Shown here: one piece after another, positions 48,158 through 57,268 of the stretch
Layout: the number at the start of each line of letters is the position of its first letter
How positions within the stretch are numbered: the first letter of the stretch is position 1
Assembly: GCF_018223345.1 (NCBI RefSeq)
Contig: NZ_CP073587.1
Span: 345,001 to 409,000 of the forward strand
DNA: 64,000 nucleotides
Direction of reading: 5' to 3'
DNA from: Shewanella yunxiaonensis
Lineage (GTDB): Bacteria; Pseudomonadota; Gammaproteobacteria; Enterobacterales; Shewanellaceae
Program-made: the position numbers and the translations under genes
The notes under the pieces: model-generated
The model's database searches: none
Seen by the model: only the letters and a program-made list of their open reading frames with translations
What the model was told of the DNA's origin: nothing

Positions 48158-48529
48158 TCACACGGTTGTCTTTGGATCGGCAGGCTTTTCCTCTTTCTCA
48201 GGTTTGGTTTTTTCGGGCATTTTTTTGTTGGTACCACAGGTCGCTTCCTGTTTCATTTTCTGCTCCGCACCACACTTACCTTCGCCACATTTTCCTTCCT
48301 GTTTCATTTTTTGCTGTGGCACTTTGGTGGCTTCTTGCAGCTTTTTATTAGCACCGCAGCTGGCCTCTTCCGTTTTCTTGGCCCCGCAATTACCTTCAGC
48401 CGCGACGAGCTGATAGCCACTACTAAGTTGGGTCATGGCAAATGGATTCGCCAGCGCCTGGGGGGCAACAGTTGCTGCGGTTAAGCCGGTCAGTGCCAGT
48501 GCCATAGTAGATACTTTTAACTGATTCAT
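48158..48529 (-). CDS. bufA: ExxCG-repeat RiPP precursor, bufferin/HvfA type
   Basis: 123 residues from the ATG at 48529 (GAGG about 8 nt upstream). A signal peptide MNQLKVSTMALALTGLTAA..ALA precedes a Lys/Glu-rich region. This has five Cys (48, 58, 81, 86, 98), each in an ExxCG motif: EGNCG, EASCG, EGKCG, EGKCG and EATCG. EGKCG is the hallmark of HvfA/bufferin peptides, which are exported and bind copper after MNIO modification. Neighbouring bufB, bufC and bufD-like genes follow in order. A sixth, Cys-less copy (EATK, 66-69) is present. Confidence 0.9.
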   Translation of the reverse strand: MNQLKVSTMALALTGLTAATVAPQALANPFAMTQLSSGYQLVAAEGNCGAKKTEEASCGANKKLQEATKVPQQKMKQEGKCGEGKCGAEQKMKQEATCGTNKKMPEKTKPEKEEKPADPKTTV

Positions 48530-48638
48530 GGGTCTTTCCTCTCGTTGAATGGGGCTGGTACACACCGACAACTCGCAGACGTGTGTTGCTTGCCACCGAG
48601 TGGCAGTCTTTGCCTGTACTCGGTGGTCACATTCTTCT

Positions 48639-48669
48639 GTCGTGACTACCGCGGAATTTCTTACAACAG
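48639..48669 (-). promoter_or_regulatory. Putative ECF promoter of the RiPP operon
   Basis: On the minus strand CTGTTGTAAG (48669-48660), 17 bp, CGAC (48642-48639), about 110 bp before the precursor ATG. It is the same as in front of the sigma gene. Confidence 0.6.
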
Positions 48670-48791
48670 ACGTGGAAAATTTTGCCGTAATTGCGTGATT
48701 AACCTGATTGGCGTGCTATCAAAGGCTTTAAAGTTCAGCTACAACCAGCGAAGATACCGCTAATCTTCAAGGAATTAACTGAGTCACAGAA

Positions 48792-49367
48792 ATGGTAGAT
48801 CCTCTGGGCATTTTGCTGCTGGCTGCGGGTAAGGGACAGCGATTCAAGGCGGCCGGCGGCGTTGGCAATAAACTGCTGGCACCTTATGCCGATGCGGCAG
48901 GTCAGCAGCGTCCTTTACTGGCACTGACGCTGGCACAGGCGGCAGCTTCTGGTTTGCCACTGCATCTGGTGACTAGGCCACAGTCTGAGGCGATTGTTGA
49001 TCTCGCCCAACAATTTGGTGCAACGGTGACCTTATTGGAAAGCGGCGGCAGCGGTGATTCCATTGCCGCTGGTGTGCAGGCTACAGCGAATTGGCGTGGT
49101 TGGCTGGTCGCGCCGGCGGATATGGCGTGGCTCTCGGCAGATGATTATCTGAAGGTTGCAGCCGCGCTGGTGAATGACAATGCTCAGGCACGATTGATGT
49201 GGCGGGATATTCCGGGGCATCCGGTGGGATTTGGGCGAGCCTATTTTGCCGGGTTATCGGTACTGCGGGGTGATCAGGGCGCACGACAATTACTGTTGCC
49301 GCAATACTTGCAGTTACTTCCCGGACATGCGGGGGTGATTAAGGACGCGGATCTGCCACGTCCTTAA
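48792..49367 (+). CDS. MocA-like molybdenum cofactor nucleotidyltransferase
   Basis: 191 residues. The nucleotidyltransferase signature is LLLAAGKGQRF; LVAPADMAWLS is the metal/nucleotide motif and GHPVGFGRAYF the later block. The family converts molybdopterin to the CTP-linked cofactor needed by xanthine-oxidase-type enzymes. It is convergent with the XdhC-like gene and serves the same enzyme. AAGGA is rather far upstream of the ATG, so an alternative start is possible. Confidence 0.88.
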   Translation: MVDPLGILLLAAGKGQRFKAAGGVGNKLLAPYADAAGQQRPLLALTLAQAAASGLPLHLVTRPQSEAIVDLAQQFGATVTLLESGGSGDSIAAGVQATANWRGWLVAPADMAWLSADDYLKVAAALVNDNAQARLMWRDIPGHPVGFGRAYFAGLSVLRGDQGARQLLLPQYLQLLPGHAGVIKDADLPRP

Positions 49368-49368
49368 T
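49338..49368. terminator. Hairpin between mocA-like and xdhC-like genes
   Basis: 10-bp stem ATTAAGGACG/CGTCCTTAAT with an 11-nt loop, over the mocA-like stop. No T-tract. Confidence 0.4.
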
Positions 49369-49379
49369 CGGTAAAACAA

Positions 49380-50435
49380 TTAAATGGCGCAGCTGGCAGC
49401 GTCTTCGCTGATACTTTCCAGCGTGTCCAAGGTGCCCTGAACCACAGGGGCGGGTGTCAGGTGACCAAGATTCTTCACCCGCACAATGTCGGCCATAATC
49501 GCTAAAGCGATTTCCGCTGGTGTCTTACTGCCGAGCGCCAGTCCGATAGGGGCATGGATCCGTGCCAGTTCGGCGTCACTGAGTTCGCCAATGCGGATCA
49601 GTCGCTCGCGCCGTTTTCCCGAGTTGCGCGCAGAGCCCATTGCACCAATATAAAATGCTGGCGTATTAACCGCTTCCATCATGGTCAGATCATCCAGGCG
49701 CGGATCATGGGTTAACGCCACGATAGCAGTGTTGGCATGACAGCCATTTTCTTCCAGATACTTGGCAGGAAACGTCGGCAAAAGCCGCGCACCTTGTGGC
49801 AGTTCTGTTTCCAGTTTCTGTAACTGCTCAGCGCGTGGTTCACACAACAACACTTCAAATCCCAGCGCATAACCAAATTCAGCACAGTAATGAGCAACTG
49901 GTGAATAGCCTGCCAGCAACAGGCAGGGGGCCGCCGCCATATGGATATCGATGTCAGGATACTGACAACTGATGACGGTGTTACCGGAGTAATCACTGGG
50001 GACAATACTGTGGCAGGCATTGGGCAACGTGAGCTTTTTGACCAGCGCCTGATAACCTTGCACCGCTTGCAGTTGTTGGTGCAGATAGTCAACGGTTTGT
50101 GTTCCGACGGGTAAGTATTCGACCAGCACATCCAGAATACCACCACAGGGCAAGCGCACTTCTGGCGCTAGCTCTCCGTCACCATAACGCACTACCTGGC
50201 TGGGTTCGGTCCAGCGCCCCGCAGCGATTTGGGTCAAGAAATGGTCTTCTACACAGCCGCCAGACAAAGAGCCACAATATTGGCCATCATGCCGCGCCAC
50301 CAGCAGTGAACCTGGAGAACGTGGCGATGATCCCCAAGTATGTAACACAGTACATAACCAGATAGCATCATGAGTAGCCCAGGCGCTGGCCTGTTGCAGC
50401 ACTTTGGCATCGAGGGGCTGGGAAGATTGAGACAT
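49380..50435 (-). CDS. XdhC/CoxI-family molybdenum cofactor insertion protein
   Basis: 351 residues from the ATG at 50435. The N-terminal XdhC/CoxI domain has TWGSSPRSPGSLLV and SGGCVEDHF; the C-terminal Rossmann-like domain has PCLLLAGYSPVA and GAMGSARNSGKRRERL. Such chaperones load and sulfurate the Mo cofactor into xanthine-oxidase-family enzymes. It lies after the Mo-subunit gene, separated by a terminator, so it may have its own promoter. Confidence 0.9.
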   Translation of the reverse strand: MSQSSQPLDAKVLQQASAWATHDAIWLCTVLHTWGSSPRSPGSLLVARHDGQYCGSLSGGCVEDHFLTQIAAGRWTEPSQVVRYGDGELAPEVRLPCGGILDVLVEYLPVGTQTVDYLHQQLQAVQGYQALVKKLTLPNACHSIVPSDYSGNTVISCQYPDIDIHMAAAPCLLLAGYSPVAHYCAEFGYALGFEVLLCEPRAEQLQKLETELPQGARLLPTFPAKYLEENGCHANTAIVALTHDPRLDDLTMMEAVNTPAFYIGAMGSARNSGKRRERLIRIGELSDAELARIHAPIGLALGSKTPAEIALAIMADIVRVKNLGHLTPAPVVQGTLDTLESISEDAASCAI

Positions 50436-50498
50436 ACATCGGTTCCTGTCAGCGACTAAGCAGAATAACAACTCGCCGCTTAGCTTAGCGATTGATGA

Positions 50499-50530
50499 AA
50501 TAAAGCCCGACACAATCATCGGGCTTTATT
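50499..50530 (-). terminator. Terminator of the Mo-hydroxylase operon
   Basis: 12-bp stem AATAAAGCCCGA/TCGGGCTTTATT with an 8-nt loop, 10 bp after the Mo-subunit stop. Confidence 0.75.
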
Positions 50531-50539
50531 GTCTAAGGC

Positions 50540-52843
50540 TTATGCCTTAAGTGCAGTTTTAACGTCATCCGGCGTCATCGGGATTTTTCTCAGTCTTACC
50601 CCAACCGCATTATAGATAGCATTGGCAATCGCCGGTGCTACAGGGGTTACTGCCGGCTCACCTAAACCAGAGGGGGCCATCTTGCTGGGCATAAACTCGA
50701 TTTTGACTTCCGGAGTCTGGCCAATACGCAGCGGTGTGTATGTATCGAAGTTACCATCTTTGAACTTGCCATTAACCAGTTCAGTTCCTTCGTACAGTGC
50801 CATCGATAAGCCCCAGAGTGCAGCGCCCTGGCATTGGGCTTCTGCACCATTCGGGTCAACAATAATGCCGGCATCTACCACAACGTACAGCTTCTGCACA
50901 TCTACCAGCCCTGTTGCTTTATCAACATGCACCTGCGCGGCAACCGCTACCCAGGTTGGCATATCACGTTCCTGACCAAAAGTGGACGCGATGCCCAGTC
51001 CGGTACCTTCTGGTTGCGGGGCACCCCAACCAATCATTGCGGCAGCCTTTTTCAATACGGCAGCCTGACGACTGGCGCCACCGGCAGCGATTGGACCACT
51101 ACCCGCATTACGACCTTCAGCCGTCAGCAATCCCAGACGAAACTCCAGCGGATCTTTGCCTGCGTGGTGAGCTGCTTCATCCATAAAGCTTTCTACCGCC
51201 CAACCTACCCAACCTGGGCTAACTGAACGTAACCATCCGGGACGGAAAGAATCGTTCGCCAAGTCGTTGGAAACGGCACGTACCTTTTGCGCCCCGACGG
51301 TGTACCAGTGATCCGCTCCAGCGATGGAGAACGGGTCAAACGGTTGACCATTGATGCCTTTAGGCATAAATACCGGGATCATCACTTCGGTTGGCCAGCC
51401 CGCAGTGGCAGAATGTTCCATCGCGATCACGCCTTTGTTTTCGTCAAAGGCCATTTTCAGTTGCTGTACGGATGCAGAACGTGGGCTGTCGAACGCCAAA
51501 TCTTGTGGTCGCATCATTAGCATCTTGACCGGTTTTCCGCCCAGCGCCTTAGAGGCTAATGCAGCGGGAACGGTGTAGTCACCGTTCAGACGGCGACCGA
51601 AACCACCGCCGAGCAAATACGCCCGAATGGTCACTTCATGTTCACTGACACCCAGAGCTTTGGCCACCACCGGCGTGGTCAGCGATTGCCACTGACAACC
51701 CGAATGAACTTCCCAAATGCCGTCCTGATTTTTGAACACCAGGGCATTCAGTGGCTCCATCTGTGCATGCAGTACAGTTGCCGTCAGATATTCATGTTCA
51801 ATGGTGTCGCTAGCTTTGGCAAATACGGCATCGGTATTGGTATCACCGGTATCAAGAATGGCGCCTTTACTGCTGTCTTTCAGCAGCTCACGGCCATGAT
51901 TGATAATATCCGCTTCTGATACTTTCGCTGCAGCACCCGCCTCCCAGCTGACTTTCACTTTTGCGGCAGCTTTTTGTGCAGCCATAAAGCTGTCGGCAAT
52001 CACCATCACCCAGCCTGGGACTGTGCCACTTGGGTCGTCCAGAACGAGTGTCTGCTGGTAGCCTTTCACGGTTTTGGCTTCGCTATCATCCATTTGGGTG
52101 ACTTTGGAACCATAACGGGTTGGCGGCAGCAAAGGTGCGGCATACACCATCCCCTCGACTTTGGCATCGATACCAAAAATCGCTTTACCGGTGGTTTTGT
52201 TGGCAATATCCAACGAAGTCACGGCTTTACCAACCAGCTTCAAATCATCATTGGGTTTCAGCGGCAATGCCTTCAGTTCATCAGCGGTGAACTGACGGGT
52301 CAGTCCCATCGCGACTAAATCACCGTAGCTGATCTCGCGGTTGCCAGAGATGACTTTACCATTGTGGGCTTCACAGGCGTGTGGTGAAACGCCCCATTTC
52401 TTAGCCGCTGCTTCAATCAGTGCGGTACGGCCGGCTGCCCCTGCCTGACGGTATACTGGCCAACTCTGTGATACTGACCAGCTACCACCAGTGACCATCA
52501 ATCCCCATTTCTTGGCGCTATCAACGTGAACAATTTCCACGTTTTCCCAAGGTACTTCGAGCTCATCAGCCAGAATGCGGGCGATAGAGGTCCCCACATG
52601 CTGGCCCATCTCTGCACGGATAATGTTGACTTTAACTTTGCCGGCCTGATCGATGGAATACCACAGTGACGGTTCGTACAGCGAACCTTCATCTGGCAGA
52701 ACTTTGCCATCGGCAGTTGCCGGGTCCATTGCAGCAAACACGCTGCGCGGGAAACCAAAGCTAACACCAACCGCCGTCATTGCCACCAGGAACCCACGAC
52801 GGGTCATGCCGGAGGCTTCACGTTTATTAGACAGCCTGATCAT
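50540..52843 (-). CDS. Molybdopterin-binding subunit, isoquinoline/aldehyde oxidoreductase type (IorB)
   Basis: 767 residues. A Tat signal ([19 protein letters not shown]) shows export to the periplasm. Two repeats of the xanthine-oxidase Mo fold follow. Visible are [12 protein letters not shown], and GLGEPAV near the C-terminus, which holds the probable catalytic Glu. It pairs with the 2Fe-2S subunit and a cytochrome c. The substrate is an aldehyde or N-heterocycle and cannot be fixed from sequence. Confidence 0.93.
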   Translation of the reverse strand: MIRLSNKREASGMTRRGFLVAMTAVGVSFGFPRSVFAAMDPATADGKVLPDEGSLYEPSLWYSIDQAGKVKVNIIRAEMGQHVGTSIARILADELEVPWENVEIVHVDSAKKWGLMVTGGSWSVSQSWPVYRQAGAAGRTALIEAAAKKWGVSPHACEAHNGKVISGNREISYGDLVAMGLTRQFTADELKALPLKPNDDLKLVGKAVTSLDIANKTTGKAIFGIDAKVEGMVYAAPLLPPTRYGSKVTQMDDSEAKTVKGYQQTLVLDDPSGTVPGWVMVIADSFMAAQKAAAKVKVSWEAGAAAKVSEADIINHGRELLKDSSKGAILDTGDTNTDAVFAKASDTIEHEYLTATVLHAQMEPLNALVFKNQDGIWEVHSGCQWQSLTTPVVAKALGVSEHEVTIRAYLLGGGFGRRLNGDYTVPAALASKALGGKPVKMLMMRPQDLAFDSPRSASVQQLKMAFDENKGVIAMEHSATAGWPTEVMIPVFMPKGINGQPFDPFSIAGADHWYTVGAQKVRAVSNDLANDSFRPGWLRSVSPGWVGWAVESFMDEAAHHAGKDPLEFRLGLLTAEGRNAGSGPIAAGGASRQAAVLKKAAAMIGWGAPQPEGTGLGIASTFGQERDMPTWVAVAAQVHVDKATGLVDVQKLYVVVDAGIIVDPNGAEAQCQGAALWGLSMALYEGTELVNGKFKDGNFDTYTPLRIGQTPEVKIEFMPSKMAPSGLGEPAVTPVAPAIANAIYNAVGVRLRKIPMTPDDVKTALKA

Positions 52844-53309
52844 CTTTTGCTCCCTGTTTCATCGCGTCTGCGGCTTCATGAATCGCTTCACGAATACGCA
52901 CGTAAGTCATACAGCGACAGAGGTTGCCGCCCATTACCGCGTCAATTTCAGCATCTGACGGATTAGGAATATCTTTCAGCAGCGCAGCCGCCTGCATGAT
53001 CTGACCTGATTGGCAATAGCCACATTGCGGCACCTGATGTTTTTGCCAGGCTTGTTGCAACGGATGATCACCTTTTTCAGACAGACCTTCGATAGTGGTA
53101 ATGCTGGCTCCTTCTACCGCCGATATCGGCGTAATACAGGAACGGGTAGCTCGGCCACCTACATGCACTGTACAGGCACCACAAGTACCGATACCGCAAC
53201 CAAATTTGGTACCAGTCATGTCCAGTTCGTCACGGATCACCCACAGCAAAGGAGTGTCGCCATCAACGTCAGCCACCACTGGCTTACCATTTAAAATAAA
53301 TTTCGCCAT
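52827..53309 (-). CDS. 2Fe-2S subunit of the Mo hydroxylase (IorA type)
   Basis: 160 residues from [11 protein letters not shown] (ATG at 53309). The N-terminal plant-type 2Fe-2S cluster is [15 protein letters not shown] with the fourth Cys in TRSC. The C-terminal cluster is in [10 protein letters not shown] and [15 protein letters not shown]. It relays electrons from the Mo centre to the cytochrome. It overlaps the Mo-subunit gene by 17 bp. Confidence 0.95.
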   Translation of the reverse strand: MAKFILNGKPVVADVDGDTPLLWVIRDELDMTGTKFGCGIGTCGACTVHVGGRATRSCITPISAVEGASITTIEGLSEKGDHPLQQAWQKHQVPQCGYCQSGQIMQAAALLKDIPNPSDAEIDAVMGGNLCRCMTYVRIREAIHEAADAMKQGAKDDQAV

Positions 53310-53329
53310 TTGTTCACTTCTCCCGTGAA

Positions 53330-54628
53330 TTACTGCTCGAACCGGGGTTGATGACGGATCAAACCCACTTGCTGTTGTAGATTTGGCCAAGGTTGCTCGC
53401 CTGCGTTATGTCGCAGATATTCGGCAATGGCAGCAATTTCATCATCGCTAAGCGCATGGCGGAATGCTGGCATAACTACGCCAGGAATACCTTGGTTGCT
53501 TCTGACACCATCAAGCATCACGTTCACTAAGTTAGTTGGTTCATCCAGATGCACCGCACTGCCCAACGCCAATAATGGCCGACCTTTTTTCAAGGTGTTG
53601 CCACTAAAATGGCAGGACGCGCAGGCGGTAGCATAGAGGCGGGCACCCTGGTTGATACGGGCATCAGGCATTGGATGTTGTGCCTTAATGGCCGCTTGCA
53701 GTTTCGGATTTGCAGCCGGATCGTCGCTGTTATTACCTGCTATATCACCGAAATACACACTCAATGCTTTTAAGTCACTATCGGACAATGCGGCCAGACC
53801 GTGATGGACAACGGGAGCCATTGGTCCTGCAGCGCTACCGTGGAATGGTGAGTTACCGGTACGCAGATATTCATAAAAATCCTGTTGGCGCCACGGTAAT
53901 GGTGAGGTGCTGGTCGCTGTCAGTGATGGCGCAATCCAACCATCAATCGGCGCACCTTCATACATATGACTGTACTTTTCACCACCTAAAGAATTACGCG
54001 GAGTATGGCAGGCACCGCAGTGGGCAATCCCTTCAGCCAGATAGGCCCCACGATTCCATTCTGCGGATTTGTCGGTATGTTCCGCAAAGGCGCTGGTGTC
54101 AGCAAACAGCATTTTCCAGCCGGCTTGCAGGAAGCGGATATTCAGCGGGAACGGAATGCCGTTAGCTTTTTTCTCCTGCTTAACCGCGGGCACAGATGAC
54201 ATGATATAGGCATAGATCGATTTGATATCGTCATCAGTCATCTTGTTGAAATGTTCAAAAGGGAAGGCCGGTAGCAGATGATGACCATCGCGGCTGACAC
54301 CAGTGCGCATGGCACGAATGAATGCCGCTTCAGACCAGTCACCAATGCCAGTCTCTGGGTCAGGTGTAATGTTGCTGGAATAGATAGTCCCGAAGTCGGT
54401 ATTCATCTGATAGTTACCAGCGTACTCCTGACCACCTGAGGCGGTGTGACAAGTACTGCAATAACCAGCGGCAGCCAGCATCTTTCCATGAGCGATGGTT
54501 TCTGCTGAGAATTGATCCTTGGCTGGTGGCGTAATAGGTGCAATTTCGGGGTGCCAGGCGTAGATACCGAACAACACTAGTCCGGCAACCACCACACCAC
54601 AAATGCTATAAATGATGCGCTTACGCAT
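53330..54628 (-). CDS. Membrane-anchored triheme cytochrome c
   Basis: 432 residues from the ATG at 54628. One N-terminal anchor ([19 protein letters not shown]) precedes three haem-binding sites: CSTCH (57-61), CGACH (204-208) and CASCH (336-340). It is like the cytochrome subunit of gluconate/alcohol dehydrogenases. It is the first gene of the operon and is likely the electron acceptor passing electrons to the respiratory chain. Confidence 0.93.
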   Translation of the reverse strand: MRKRIIYSICGVVVAGLVLFGIYAWHPEIAPITPPAKDQFSAETIAHGKMLAAAGYCSTCHTASGGQEYAGNYQMNTDFGTIYSSNITPDPETGIGDWSEAAFIRAMRTGVSRDGHHLLPAFPFEHFNKMTDDDIKSIYAYIMSSVPAVKQEKKANGIPFPLNIRFLQAGWKMLFADTSAFAEHTDKSAEWNRGAYLAEGIAHCGACHTPRNSLGGEKYSHMYEGAPIDGWIAPSLTATSTSPLPWRQQDFYEYLRTGNSPFHGSAAGPMAPVVHHGLAALSDSDLKALSVYFGDIAGNNSDDPAANPKLQAAIKAQHPMPDARINQGARLYATACASCHFSGNTLKKGRPLLALGSAVHLDEPTNLVNVMLDGVRSNQGIPGVVMPAFRHALSDDEIAAIAEYLRHNAGEQPWPNLQQQVGLIRHQPRFEQ

Positions 54629-54703
54629 ATCACATTGCCTCACAATTGAGTGGATGATAAAAGGGTAGGGTGAAAACCTAAAAATCCCTTTTTAAATTAA
54701 TAC

Positions 54704-54733
54704 ATTATATTTATTTGCTGAATTCCTTGTCGC
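54704..54733 (-). promoter_or_regulatory. Promoter of the Mo-hydroxylase operon
   Basis: Minus strand: -35 GCGACA (54733-54728), 18 bp, consensus -10 TATAAT (54709-54704), about 75 bp before the cytochrome ATG. Confidence 0.55.
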
Positions 54734-54756
54734 TACATTAAGATGTGCTTAATGTA
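54734..54756. promoter_or_regulatory. Perfect dyad operator next to the -35 box
   Basis: TACATTAAG-N5-CTTAATGTA, 9-bp perfect arms, directly upstream of the proposed -35. It suits a dimeric regulator, which I cannot name. Confidence 0.55.
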
Positions 54757-55033
54757 ACGTTTTCTGTTATTCATGTGATCTGGATAACAAAACGAGTTTA
54801 GTTTAATACAAAACCTTTTTACTGGTAAGCCTTTATGTCGCCGTGTGTGTAATTTCTGAATATTTATTCGGCAGTTATCATGTTGACCTGTATTAGTTGA
54901 TTGGAATGCGGAGTGAAGGTCGACTAACATGCTGCACTTTTATTAAGACGCCACGTCTAATAGTGTCGGCATCTTAATCTGGCAACAAACCGCCCACTTT
55001 GGGCACCATTGATTTCAGCGTAAGGGTGTGAAG
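54757..55033. other. Intergenic region before the MFS gene
   Basis: AT-rich and without a gene; together with the promoter region it is about 400 bp between divergent genes. Confidence 0.5.
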
Positions 55034-56230
55034 ATGACTTCAGGTAGTACACAGATAGCTTCAGGAAAACAGATGGTGTTAATCCTGATTGCGCTGGCGA
55101 TGGGCACTTTTACGCTGGGGCTAACAGAGTTTTCGGTGATGCCAATGCTGCCGCTGGTCGCCGATAGTTTCGCGGTATCTGCGGCACAGTCAGGGCATAT
55201 TATCAGTGCCTACGCGTTAGGGGTTGTCGTAGGTGCGCCGTTATTGATGCTACTGACACCAACGCTGAACCGACGTACCGCCTTGGTACTATTTGCATTG
55301 ATGATCTTTGTCTTTAATGGCCTGAGTGCAGCGGCTGCCTCATTTGAACAAATCGTGCTATTCCGCTTTTTAAGTGGTATTCCCCATGGCGCATATTTTG
55401 GTACCGCACTGTTATTTGGCGCGAAGTTGGCCCCCGAAGGTCGCAGCACCTTGTACATGTCGCGGGTATTTACCGGGCTGACCATTGCGACGATTGTCGG
55501 TGTGCCGGTGGCAACGTTGCTGGCACAACATTTCAGTTGGCGTTGGTCGTTGGTACTGGTGTCGTTATTGGCATTATTGACCTGCTTACTTCTGTGGCGG
55601 ACCTTACCTTCGCTGCAAGCCGATAGCCAAGGATTACGCAGTGATCTCGCGGTACTGAAAAATCCCCTGGTGTGGCCAATTGTCGGTATCGCTGTGATCG
55701 GATTTGGTGGCGTGTTCTGTCTCTATACTTATCTTGCCGATACGATGTTGGACGTCACCAAGGTGCCGGATTACTACATCTCGATTGCGATGGTGATTTT
55801 CGGGGTTGGTTCCACCGTGGGTAACTGGCTGTTTGGTCAGGTGAGAGATCGTGTGGTTGCAAAAGTTACCGGCATTGGGTTGATCTATTGTACGGTGCTG
55901 GCGCTGGTCTACGTGCAAGCGGCAAACAATGTATGGTTTTTGTATAGTGTGGTGTTCCTGCTGGGCGCCAGTCTGGGGTTAACTACCGTGATCCAGGCAA
56001 TGCTGATGCGGGTCGCCAAAGGCGGACATGCGGTTATTGGCGCGCTGCTGCAATGTGCCTTTAATAGCGCGAATGCCATCGGCCCCTTGGCCGGCAGTAT
56101 GGTGTTGGCAAAAGGCTATGCGGCCAACTCCACGGGGTATGTGGCGGCTGCTTTGTTTGCTGGTGGTTTTGTGATGTGGTTTGTCAGCCGCGTGCAACGG
56201 CAAAGACAGGAACGACTGGCCGTCGGTTAG
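55034..56230 (+). CDS. MFS efflux transporter, AraJ/YdhP-like
   Basis: 398 residues from the ATG at 55034 (AAGGG 7 nt upstream); a GTG two codons earlier is also possible. Twelve membrane segments. LTEFSVMPMLPLVADSF, YALGVVVGAPLL and FLSGIPHGAYFGTALL are typical of the drug/sugar efflux DHA1 group. The substrate is unknown. Confidence 0.87.
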   Translation: MTSGSTQIASGKQMVLILIALAMGTFTLGLTEFSVMPMLPLVADSFAVSAAQSGHIISAYALGVVVGAPLLMLLTPTLNRRTALVLFALMIFVFNGLSAAAASFEQIVLFRFLSGIPHGAYFGTALLFGAKLAPEGRSTLYMSRVFTGLTIATIVGVPVATLLAQHFSWRWSLVLVSLLALLTCLLLWRTLPSLQADSQGLRSDLAVLKNPLVWPIVGIAVIGFGGVFCLYTYLADTMLDVTKVPDYYISIAMVIFGVGSTVGNWLFGQVRDRVVAKVTGIGLIYCTVLALVYVQAANNVWFLYSVVFLLGASLGLTTVIQAMLMRVAKGGHAVIGALLQCAFNSANAIGPLAGSMVLAKGYAANSTGYVAAALFAGGFVMWFVSRVQRQRQERLAVG

Positions 56231-56325
56231 AGACCAAAACTACTAAAGTTGTCTGGTGTTGGTTGCTGTACCTGCGGATGTTGGCCAAGGTCAGCAAAGT
56301 AACAAGCGTTCGAATTTACGATAAA

Positions 56326-56350
56326 AATGCCGAGTCTTAATCTCGGCATT
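56326..56350 (+). terminator. Hairpin after the MFS gene
   Basis: AATGCCGAG/CTCGGCATT with a 7-nt loop; no T-tract on the plus strand. A short CAGCACCTC duplication follows at about 56357-56378. Confidence 0.4.
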
Positions 56351-56457
56351 CGAAATCAGCACCTCAGCACCTCAGCACAAAATCCGGCATGCTATGCACC
56401 ACTTATTTCATCATTCGTTCAGCAGTCACGTTATTATGTTGATACTATTGGATAGCC

Positions 56458-57198
56458 GTGTTTTTCCACTCTGGACTCGTTGTGCCCATTGAGCTTGCTT
56501 TAGGATTAATTGCTGCCGTCACTTCAATTGTCACCGCCATTATTGGTTTCGGCGGTGGTATGTTGCTTATCGCTGTGATGCCGTTGTTTCTGCCCGCGGC
56601 GGTGATTATCCCCATTCACGGCTTTACTCAGTTGGCCAGCAACGCCTCTCGGATGGCGTTTGATCTGCAAAACGTTAATCGTCAGCTGCTATGGCCATTC
56701 TTAATTGGCTCTATCGCCGGTATCGCCGTATTTGGTTGGCTACTGCTCAATATTCACAGTGATTATATTCCGCTGGCGATTGGTATCTATTTGTTACTGA
56801 ACACCTGGAGTACCTGGTTTGCACGGTTGATCCTGCGTTATGAAAACTTCTATCTGGTGGGCTTTCTGCAAACAGGTTTAGGATTGGTGGTGGGCGCCAC
56901 CGGCCCGCTGGGATTAAGCATTCTCAATAAACACATTGATGATCACAATGAGGTGATCGCCACTAGTTCGATGTTTATGACCATTACCCATCTGTCCAAG
57001 CTGGCGGTGTTTGGCGTGATGGGATTTGCGTTGTGGGATTATTTGCCAGTGTTACTAACAATGACGCTGTGCTCCATTGCAGGTTCATTTATCGGTACGC
57101 GCTTACGCCACAAAGTGCAACGTGAGCAGATAAAGCCGGTCATCAAAATATTGCTGACGTTATTGGCGCTTAACATGATTGCCAAGGTATTGTTATAA
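56458..57198 (+). CDS. TauE/SafE (TSUP) family permease
   Basis: 246 residues from a GTG. About eight membrane helices with the TSUP start TAIIGFGGGMLLIAVMP and the repeat GLVVGATGPLGLSILNK. The family exports or imports sulfite, sulfoacetate or similar organic anions. Next to an aromatic-acid locus it could carry an aromatic or organic acid, but that is a guess. Confidence 0.85.
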   Translation: MFFHSGLVVPIELALGLIAAVTSIVTAIIGFGGGMLLIAVMPLFLPAAVIIPIHGFTQLASNASRMAFDLQNVNRQLLWPFLIGSIAGIAVFGWLLLNIHSDYIPLAIGIYLLLNTWSTWFARLILRYENFYLVGFLQTGLGLVVGATGPLGLSILNKHIDDHNEVIATSSMFMTITHLSKLAVFGVMGFALWDYLPVLLTMTLCSIAGSFIGTRLRHKVQREQIKPVIKILLTLLALNMIAKVLL

Positions 57199-57207
57199 AA
57201 ATAAAAA

Positions 57208-57240
57208 CGCCCTTCGCATCATCACTGAATACGAAAGGCG
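57208..57240 (-). terminator. Terminator of the porin gene
   Basis: Stem around CGCC.TTCG/CGAA.GGCG with one mismatch. On the minus strand it is followed by TTTTTATTTTTAT. Confidence 0.65.
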
Positions 57241-57268
57241 GGAGCACAACTATTAGATTGCAGGCTGA

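Noticed and set aside
48204..48413. Plus-strand ORF opposite the RiPP precursor
   Set aside because: Cys/Ser-rich artefact of the complementary strand of the ExxCG repeats.
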